A DNA stretch of 5,133 nucleotides. Origin: Desulfuromonadales bacterium C00003107 (GTDB lineage: Bacteria > Desulfobacterota > Desulfuromonadia > Desulfuromonadales > Syntrophotaleaceae). Of this stretch, positions 1-3,457 are shown one piece after another. The stretch is taken from assembly GCA_001751225.1 (NCBI GenBank), contig MAXT01000258.1, positions 1-5,133 on the forward strand, given 5' to 3'. A program made the translations under genes and the position numbers. Position 1 is the first letter of the stretch. Each line of letters starts with the position of its first letter. The notes beneath the pieces were generated by a model. That model had not been told where the DNA came from, searched no databases, and saw nothing but the letters and a program-made list of their open reading frames with translations.

Positions 1-66
1 CGGCTTGAGTTTAAAAAATACTGCCGCTTCTGTCAGAAGCACACCGCTCACCGCGAAACTAAGTAG
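1..66 (+). CDS. rpmG: 50S ribosomal protein L33, C-terminal fragment
   Basis: The window opens inside this gene. Frame 1 reads 21 residues and then TAG at 64-66, and the start lies upstream. The peptide reads RLEFKKYCRFCQKHTAHRET plus a final K, the typical end of bacterial L33, a small protein of the 50S subunit near the E site. It contains a CxxC pair (fragment residues 8 and 11, codons 22-24 and 31-33). This is the second half of the zinc site of the 'C+' form of L33, unlike the cysteine-free E. coli protein. The first CxxC would lie upstream, outside the window. Its position directly before tRNA-Trp and secE matches the order rpmG, trnW, secE, nusG known in many bacteria. Identification is confident despite the short fragment. 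Confidence 0.92.
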   Translation, partial: RLEFKKYCRFCQKHTAHRETK

Positions 67-70
67 TTTC
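55..70 (+). other. small hairpin across the rpmG stop codon
   Basis: GAAACT (55-60) and AGTTTC (65-70) are perfect inverted copies with a 4-nt loop AAGT, and the TAG stop spans the loop edge and 3' arm. No T-run follows, so it is not a terminator by itself. It could be an mRNA 3'-end stabiliser, or chance. Confidence 0.35.
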
Positions 71-86
71 AAGGGTAGGGAGCAGG

Positions 87-109
87 GCCGCAGGTTGTTG
101 CGGCTTTTT
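87..109 (+). terminator. intrinsic-terminator-like hairpin between rpmG and tRNA-Trp
   Basis: GCCGCA (87-92) pairs perfectly with TGCGGC (99-104) around a 6-nt loop and is followed at once by TTTTT (105-109). This is the form of a Rho-independent terminator. It lies 20 nt after the rpmG stop, so it plausibly ends or attenuates the upstream transcript. The stem is only 6 bp and the T-run only 5, so partial termination is likely. The tRNA begins at 116, leaving no room for a promoter between, so some transcripts must read through unless a promoter lies within or before rpmG. Confidence 0.6.
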
Positions 110-115
110 GTATGC

Positions 116-192
116 AGGCCAGTAGCTCTAATGGCTAGAGCACCGGTCTCCAAAACCGGGTGTTGGGGGTTCGAGTCCCTCCTGGCCTGCCA
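116..192 (+). tRNA. trnW: tRNA-Trp (anticodon CCA)
   Basis: A full cloverleaf folds by eye. Acceptor AGGCCAG (116-122) pairs with CTGGCCT (182-188). The D stem is GCTC (125-128) with GAGC (138-141). The anticodon stem is CCGGT (143-147) with ACCGG (155-159), and its loop CTCCAAA holds anticodon CCA at 150-152. The variable loop is GTGTT (160-164). The T stem is GGGGG (165-169) with CCCTC (177-181), containing one G-U pair, around the loop TTCGAGT. Position 189 is the discriminator G, the expected tryptophan identity base, and the 3' CCA is encoded at 190-192. It decodes UGG. It lies 37 nt before secE with no visible promoter or terminator between, so it is probably cut out of a transcript that continues into secE-nusG. 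Confidence 0.98.
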
Positions 193-218
193 CTTTTTAC
201 GGTCCGGCGTATGTTGAT

Positions 219-223
219 AGGAG
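219..223 (+). promoter_or_regulatory. Shine-Dalgarno that fixes the secE GTG start
   Basis: AGGAG at 219-223 sits 6 nt before the GTG at 230. The nearby ATG at 211 is in another reading frame, so this site decides the GTG start. Confidence 0.75.
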
Positions 224-229
224 TTTCAG

Positions 230-412
230 GTGTTTGATAAAGTCAGGGAATTTCTTGCTTCTGCAAAGAGTGAACTGGGTAAAGTCACTTGGCCTTCACG
301 GAAAGACACCTATGCCTCTACTCTAGCTGTTATTGTGCTTGTGCTTGTCTCGGCCGTTTTTCTCTGGGTTGTCGACACGGCTTTGTCAACTTCCATTCGG
401 GCGGTGCTTTAA
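230..412 (+). CDS. secE: Preprotein translocase subunit SecE
   Basis: This is the small essential subunit of the SecYEG protein-export channel in the inner membrane, where it clamps SecY. The 60-residue product is of the short, single-helix type rather than the three-helix E. coli type. Residues 1-30 form the amphipathic cytoplasmic region with the family signature ELGKVTWPSR (15-24). One hydrophobic membrane segment follows at about 31-50 (LAVIVLVLVSAVFLWVV core). The start is GTG, chosen because AGGAG lies 6 nt upstream. It ends TAA, and nusG follows 24 nt later, the near-universal secE-nusG pairing that implies cotranscription. Nothing is odd in length or motif. Confidence 0.96.
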   Translation: MFDKVREFLASAKSELGKVTWPSRKDTYASTLAVIVLVLVSAVFLWVVDTALSTSIRAVL

Positions 413-436
413 GGCTGCCACAAAAGAAGAGTTGTT

Positions 437-970
437 ATGGCGATGAAGTGGTATGGCGTACATACCTATTCGGGTTACGAAAACAAAGTCAAACTGTCCT
501 TGGAAGAGCGGATCCGTTCGCTTAATGTCGAAGACTTCTTCGATGAAGTTTTGATCCCTTCCGAGACGGTCGTTGAGTTGAAAAAGGGCGAACGTAAAAC
601 TTCGACGCGGAAATTCTTTCCCGGGTACATTCTGGTGCGGATGGAATTGAACGACGAAACCTGGCACGTGGTGAAGGATACGCCCAAGGTGACTGGTTTT
701 GTCGGCGGCGGTACTGTGCCGGCTACTATTCCGGACGAGGATGTGGCCAAGATTGCCGCCCGCATGGAAGAGGACGTTGAGCGGCCCAAGCCGAAGGTGG
801 CTTTCGAGGTTGGCGAGACGGTCCGGGTTGTTGATGGTCCGTTCCTGAATTTCACCGGGGTCGTAGAAGACGTCAAACCTGACAAGGCCAAGCTGAAGGT
901 AATGGTCAGCATTTTTGGTCGAGTTACCCCCGTCGAACTCGAATTTATTCAGGTAGAAAAGACCAGTTAA
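437..970 (+). CDS. nusG: Transcription termination/antitermination factor NusG
   Basis: NusG binds the RNA polymerase clamp, promotes processivity, and links polymerase to Rho or to ribosomal protein S10. The 177-residue product has the usual two domains. The NGN domain (about residues 3-112) starts [16 protein letters not shown] and contains the conserved FPGYILVRM (61-69) and the W-H-V-V-x-x-T-x-x-V-x-G-F-V-G stretch (76-90). The C-terminal KOW domain (about 126-175) carries [16 protein letters not shown] (126-141). Residues 113-124 are a charged, proline-containing linker. The ribosome site is weak (AGAAGAG at 425-431, 5 nt before ATG 437). A second ATG at 443 would drop only Met-Ala, so the start is uncertain by two codons. 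The domain set is that of housekeeping NusG, not the RfaH paralogue. rplK follows after 36 nt. Confidence 0.97.
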   Translation: MAMKWYGVHTYSGYENKVKLSLEERIRSLNVEDFFDEVLIPSETVVELKKGERKTSTRKFFPGYILVRMELNDETWHVVKDTPKVTGFVGGGTVPATIPDEDVAKIAARMEEDVERPKPKVAFEVGETVRVVDGPFLNFTGVVEDVKPDKAKLKVMVSIFGRVTPVELEFIQVEKTS

Positions 971-977
971 GCTGGTT
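961..977 (+). other. small hairpin across the nusG stop codon
   Basis: ACCAG (962-966) pairs with CTGGT (972-976) around TTAAG, with a possible G-T closing pair (961/977). The TAA stop at 968-970 lies in the loop. No T-run follows. The role is unknown and it may be chance. Confidence 0.3.
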
Positions 978-1006
978 CTGCAAGTCATAAAGTGAAGGAG
1001 TAATTC

Positions 1007-1429
1007 ATGGCCAAGAAGATCATAGGAATGATAAAATTGCAGATTCCTGCCGGTAAAGCGAATCCCTCGCCTCCGGTCGGTCCCGCGCTCGGTCAGCACG
1101 GGGTCAACATCATGGAATTCTGTAAGGGGTTCAACGCTAAGACCCAGAGTCAGGACGGGATGATCATTCCGGTTGTCATCACGGTCTTCGCTGATCGGTC
1201 TTTCTCGTACATTACCAAGACCCCTCCTGCTGCCGTACTGTTGCTTAAAGCGGCTAAGTTGGAAAAGGGCTCCGGCGTCCCTAATAAGGACAAGGTTGGC
1301 AAGGTGACCAAAGATCAGGTTCGCGAGATTGCAGAGCTGAAAATGCCCGATCTCAACGCCTTCGACATCGATGCCGCTATGCGGACCATTGAGGGGACCG
1401 CCCGCAGCATGGGCCTGGAAGTTATCTAA
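1007..1429 (+). CDS. rplK: 50S ribosomal protein L11
   Basis: L11 binds the GTPase-associated region of 23S rRNA at the base of the L7/L12 stalk, takes part in factor-dependent GTP hydrolysis and is needed for RelA activation. The product has the standard length (140 residues). The N-terminal domain contains [20 protein letters not shown] (16-35), the proline-rich thiostrepton-region loop, and the FCKGFNA segment, whose Lys40 corresponds to a site methylated by PrmA in E. coli. The C-terminal rRNA-binding domain ends with the family signature MPDLNAFD (113-120) and [10 protein letters not shown] (128-137). AAGGAG (995-1000) is 6 nt before ATG. It pairs with rplA, 26 nt downstream, as in the classic L11 operon. 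I did not identify an L1-binding RNA mimic in the short 971-1006 leader. Confidence 0.98.
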   Translation: MAKKIIGMIKLQIPAGKANPSPPVGPALGQHGVNIMEFCKGFNAKTQSQDGMIIPVVITVFADRSFSYITKTPPAAVLLLKAAKLEKGSGVPNKDKVGKVTKDQVREIAELKMPDLNAFDIDAAMRTIEGTARSMGLEVI

Positions 1430-1455
1430 TTCCTGGTAAAATCTGGAGTACGCAA

Positions 1456-2157
1456 ATGTCTATTGGAAAGTTTCAAAAAGAGGCCAAGGCCAAGGTTGAC
1501 CGGAGTCGTAACTATCCTGTCGAGGAAGCGATGGCGCTGGTCAAAGATACCGCTTACGCCAAGTTTGACGAAACGGTAGAACTTGCCGTGCGGCTAGGCG
1601 TTGATCCTCGTAAGGCGGACCAGATGGTCCGTGGAGCGGTCGTGTTGCCGAACGGTTTGGGTAAAACGGTTCGCGTCCTGGTCTTTGCCAAGGGTGAGAA
1701 AGCCCTCGAAGCCAAAGAAGCTGGTGCCGATTATGTCGGTGGCGACGATTTGGTTGAAAAGATTCAGGGAGGTTGGTTTGATTTTGATACCGCTATTGCT
1801 ACCCCCGATATGATGGGTGTGGTTGGCAAGATCGGTCGTCTGCTCGGACCCCGCAGCCTGATGCCTAATCCCAAGGTGGGTACCGTTACCTTTGAGCTTG
1901 CTAGGGCGGTTGAAGAAGCCAAGTCCGGTAAAGTGGCCTACCGTGTGGAAAAAGCCGGCATTGTTCAGGCTCCTCTGGGCAAGGTTTCCTTTGAAGAGGG
2001 CAAGTTGCAGGAAAACTTCCTCGCCCTTATGGATGCGCTGGTTAAGGCCAAGCCTTCTTCTGCCAAGGGCATCTATCTCAAAAAAGTGACTGTTTCGAGC
2101 ACCATGGGGCCCGGAATTAATATCGACGTTCCATCCCTGCAGGCACTGCTCAAATAA
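1456..2157 (+). CDS. rplA: 50S ribosomal protein L1
   Basis: L1 forms the mobile L1 stalk that moves deacylated tRNA out of the E site. In many bacteria it also represses its own operon by binding mRNA. The 233-residue length is normal. The two-domain fold is inferred from family motifs: an N-terminal strand region with [20 protein letters not shown] (41-60), the central domain with ADYVGGDDL (91-99), the hallmark [19 protein letters not shown] (126-144), and the returning C-terminal part with [15 protein letters not shown] (156-170) and the conserved TMGPGINID (216-224). GGAG (1445-1448) lies 7 nt before ATG. After its stop comes the longest gene-free gap in the window (234 nt), so rplK-rplA are likely controlled partly apart from rplJ-rplL. 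Confidence 0.98.
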   Translation: MSIGKFQKEAKAKVDRSRNYPVEEAMALVKDTAYAKFDETVELAVRLGVDPRKADQMVRGAVVLPNGLGKTVRVLVFAKGEKALEAKEAGADYVGGDDLVEKIQGGWFDFDTAIATPDMMGVVGKIGRLLGPRSLMPNPKVGTVTFELARAVEEAKSGKVAYRVEKAGIVQAPLGKVSFEEGKLQENFLALMDALVKAKPSSAKGIYLKKVTVSSTMGPGINIDVPSLQALLK

Positions 2158-2178
2158 TTTTTGTTCTACAGGTTAGCA

Positions 2179-2210
2179 GGGCCGGCCTCGTCTTCGATGA
2201 TGGCCGGCCT
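2179..2210 (+). other. GC-rich hairpin after rplA
   Basis: GGCCGGCC (2180-2187) pairs with GGCCGGCC (2202-2209), extended by a G-T pair (2179/2210). An inner TCGT/ATGA helix (2188-2191 with 2197-2200) closes a 5-nt loop, with T2201 bulged. The flank TCTTGTG is not a clean T-tract. It may be a weak terminator or attenuator, an RNase processing site, or a 3' stabiliser for the rplKA message. Confidence 0.6.
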
Positions 2211-2230
2211 CTTGTGCCTGGCCGTATTTC

Positions 2231-2298
2231 CTGGTCAAAGACAGCCGGTACGTCACCTGACGTTTAATGGGGAAACCCGCCTGCCTAGGCTTTGGGAT
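2231..2298 (+). promoter_or_regulatory. L10 leader (L10-L12 binding autoregulatory RNA)
   Basis: This matches the known ribosomal-protein L10 leader by position (upstream of rplJ) and layout. P1 is CAAAG (2236-2240) with CTTTG (2290-2294). The AAGAC-like entry is followed by P2, CAGCCGG (2242-2248) with CCGCCTG (2277-2283), which has one C-C mismatch. A small hairpin CGTC/GACG (2251-2254 with 2259-2262) is followed by TTTAAT (2263-2268), matching the family's UUAAU element. The 3' side of the kinked loop is CCTAGG (2284-2289), where the usual family form is close to CCGAGG. The complex of L10 with L12 is known to bind such leaders and repress rplJL when in excess. The fold was done by eye without a covariance search. 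Confidence 0.82.
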
Positions 2299-2330
2299 GA
2301 ATGGGATTGAAAGCCCGTCTCTTCCTCATC
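2296..2330 (+). other. candidate hairpin downstream of the L10 leader
   Basis: GATGA (2296-2300) pairs with TCATC (2326-2330), and an inner ATGGG (2301-2305) pairs with CCCGT (2314-2318) with one G-T, leaving an 8-nt loop and a 3'-side bulge CTCTTCC. It begins just after P1 of the L10 leader. It shares bases with the candidate anti-Shine-Dalgarno tract, so the two folds would exclude each other. Confidence 0.4.
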
Positions 2331-2347
2331 AAGCTTTGACTAGCAGC

Positions 2348-2365
2348 CGGGGCCGTTAGGCTCCG
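2348..2365 (+). other. hairpin just upstream of the rplJ ribosome site
   Basis: CGGGGCC (2348-2354) pairs with GGCTCCG (2359-2365) around the 4-nt loop GTTA. It has seven pairs, one of them G-T. It ends 11 nt before the AAAGGAGG ribosome site. No T-run follows, so it is not a terminator. It may hold the ribosome site open or position it. Confidence 0.5.
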
Positions 2366-2376
2366 CAACTCTAAAG

Positions 2377-2384
2377 AAAGGAGG
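2377..2384 (+). promoter_or_regulatory. very strong Shine-Dalgarno for rplJ
   Basis: AAAGGAGG is complementary to the 3' end of 16S rRNA over the full core and lies 7 nt before GTG 2392. It supports the GTG start and is the strongest ribosome site in the window, fitting a gene whose translation is controlled by the leader. Confidence 0.85.
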
Positions 2385-2391
2385 AGAGACA

Positions 2392-2910
2392 GTGAATAAA
2401 GAAGCCAAAGGAAATAAGGTTTCCGAACTGTCGGAGCTGCTTAACTCGTCTAAGGCGACCTTCATTGCGGATTATCGCGGGATGGACGTGGAGGCGGTTA
2501 ACGCGCTTCGTGGTGAACTGCGCCTGTTGGGCGTCGATTACCGTGTGGCCAAAAATACCCTGATGCGGCTTGCCGCTAAAGGCACCGGCGCCGAATGTTT
2601 GGATCCGCTGCTGCAAGGCCCGACCGCAATAGCCTTCGCTGGCGAAGATGTTGCAGCGCCAGCTAAGGTTCTCGCCGAGTTGGCCAAGACCAGCAAGTTT
2701 TTCGAGCTCAAGGGCGGCGTCATGGACGGCAAGTTCTTGTCCGTCGACGACATCAAGGTTCTGGCTGATCTGCCAAGCCGCGAAGTGTTGCTTGCCATGA
2801 CGCTCAGAACCATTAGTGCACCGGCAACCAATTTCGTCGGTGTGCTCGCAGCTGTACCCCGTTCCCTGGTACAGGTTCTCGCTGCCATTCAAGAGCAGAA
2901 GGCCGCATAA
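2392..2910 (+). CDS. rplJ: 50S ribosomal protein L10 (stalk base)
   Basis: L10 anchors dimers of L7/L12 to the 23S GTPase-associated centre and, with L12, represses translation of its own mRNA. The 172-residue product has the family layout. The N-terminal rRNA-binding domain contains ATFIADYRGM (22-31), the conserved RVAKNTLMRL (51-60), GPTAIAF (76-82) and LPSREVLLAM (127-136). The C-terminal helix RSLVQVLAAIQEQKA (157-171) is the expected docking site for L12 dimers. The start is GTG, supported by an AAAGGAGG site 7 nt upstream. The preceding 234 nt carry the L10 leader. rplL follows after 77 nt, the standard pairing. The length is a little above that of E. coli L10 (165), and I cannot tell from sequence how many L12 dimers it binds. 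Confidence 0.98.
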   Translation: MNKEAKGNKVSELSELLNSSKATFIADYRGMDVEAVNALRGELRLLGVDYRVAKNTLMRLAAKGTGAECLDPLLQGPTAIAFAGEDVAAPAKVLAELAKTSKFFELKGGVMDGKFLSVDDIKVLADLPSREVLLAMTLRTISAPATNFVGVLAAVPRSLVQVLAAIQEQKAA

Positions 2911-2950
2911 GCGCTACCTTCCGTTAATATTCAAACTACCAACTTTCCCT

Positions 2951-2969
2951 GGTTGCCGCATGCGGTACC
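2951..2969 (+). other. imperfect hairpin between rplJ and rplL
   Basis: GGT (2951-2953) pairs with ACC (2967-2969), and inside it CCG (2956-2958) pairs with CGG (2963-2965), with a T-T mismatch and one bulged G. It lies 5 nt upstream of the rplL ribosome site GGAGG (2974-2978). It is small and may be chance. Confidence 0.25.
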
Positions 2970-2987
2970 ATACGGAGGATATACATC

Positions 2988-3365
2988 ATGGCTGATGTCA
3001 CTAAAGAGCAAGTTATTGAATTTATCTCCAACATGAGCGTTCTGGACCTGGCCGAACTGGTTAAGGAACTGGAAGAGAAATTCGGCGTTTCTGCTGCCGC
3101 TCCTGTTGCTGTTGCTGCAGGCCCAGCTGCTGCTGGCCCCGCCGTTGAAGAAAAAGACGAGTTTGATGTCGTCCTGACCAGCTTTGGCGAGAAGAAGATT
3201 AACGTCATCAAAGCTGTGCGCGCAGCTACTGGTCTTGGCCTCAAAGAAGCCAAGGAAATGGTCGACGGTATTCCCCAGACGGTTAAAGAAGCTCTGCCTA
3301 AGGCCGAAGCCGAAGAACTCAAGAAGCAACTTGAGGAAGCCGGCGCTTCTGTTGAGCTTAAGTAG
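2988..3365 (+). CDS. rplL: 50S ribosomal protein L7/L12
   Basis: L7/L12 is the multi-copy stalk protein that recruits and activates translational GTPases such as EF-Tu and EF-G. The product has 125 residues, within the family norm. The N-terminal dimerisation helices (about 1-34) include [18 protein letters not shown] (17-34). A flexible Ala/Pro/Gly/Val hinge (about 35-53) follows, then the globular factor-binding domain (about 58-125) with [20 protein letters not shown] (68-87), AKEMVDGIP (88-96) and the [15 protein letters not shown] end (111-125). GGAGG (2974-2978) lies 9 nt before ATG. It is cotranscribed with rplJ. A hairpin in the 92-nt spacer before rpoB may help keep this high-copy protein expressed above rpoB. 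Confidence 0.98.
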   Translation: MADVTKEQVIEFISNMSVLDLAELVKELEEKFGVSAAAPVAVAAGPAAAGPAVEEKDEFDVVLTSFGEKKINVIKAVRAATGLGLKEAKEMVDGIPQTVKEALPKAEAEELKKQLEEAGASVELK

Positions 3366-3388
3366 TAACTGTTTAATAGTGTTGCCCT

Positions 3389-3419
3389 TAGCCAAGGTCG
3401 CCTTGAGCGGCCTTGGCTA
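3389..3419 (+). terminator. rplL-rpoB intergenic hairpin (possible attenuator or processing site)
   Basis: TAGCCAAGG (3389-3397) pairs perfectly with CCTTGGCTA (3411-3419). Inner pairs T-G, C-G and G-C can extend it to 12 bp around the loop CCTTGAG. The 3' flank TTCTGC is poor in T, so full termination is unlikely. In E. coli the same spacer holds a partial attenuator and an RNase III site that lower rpoBC output relative to rplJL. A similar role here is inferred from position. Confidence 0.6.
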
Positions 3420-3457
3420 TTCTGCATGCGTTAGCTTCCTCAGCTAAAGGAGTAACC

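Noticed and set aside
5..217. Plus-strand open frame running through rpmG, the hairpin and tRNA-Trp
   Set aside because: It reads through a tRNA and an out-of-frame L33 end, so it cannot be a real gene.
386..1099. Open frame of 237 codons on the minus strand across secE, nusG and rplK
   Set aside because: It overlaps three well-supported genes on the plus strand and shows no protein-family features. It is a shadow of codon bias.
2136..2143. CCTGCAGG palindrome near the rplA end
   Set aside because: It is inside conserved coding sequence (the Leu-Gln-Ala region of L1) and needs no other explanation.
2336..2361. Possible rplJ promoter: TTGACT (2336-2341) upstream of TTAGGC (2356-2361)
   Set aside because: There is no acceptable -10 at 16-18 bp, and the region is better explained as leader RNA structure.
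2371..2892. Open frame of 173 codons on the minus strand opposite rplJ
   Set aside because: It is antisense to a clear L10 gene, and its apparent coding is explained by the rplJ codon pattern.
3352..3379. Possible rpoB promoter: TTGAGC (3352-3357) with TTTAAT (3372-3377) or TAATAG (3374-3379)
   Set aside because: The better -10 match has only 14 bp spacing. The correctly spaced one matches TATAAT at only 3 of 6 bases. This is too weak to annotate without start-site data.
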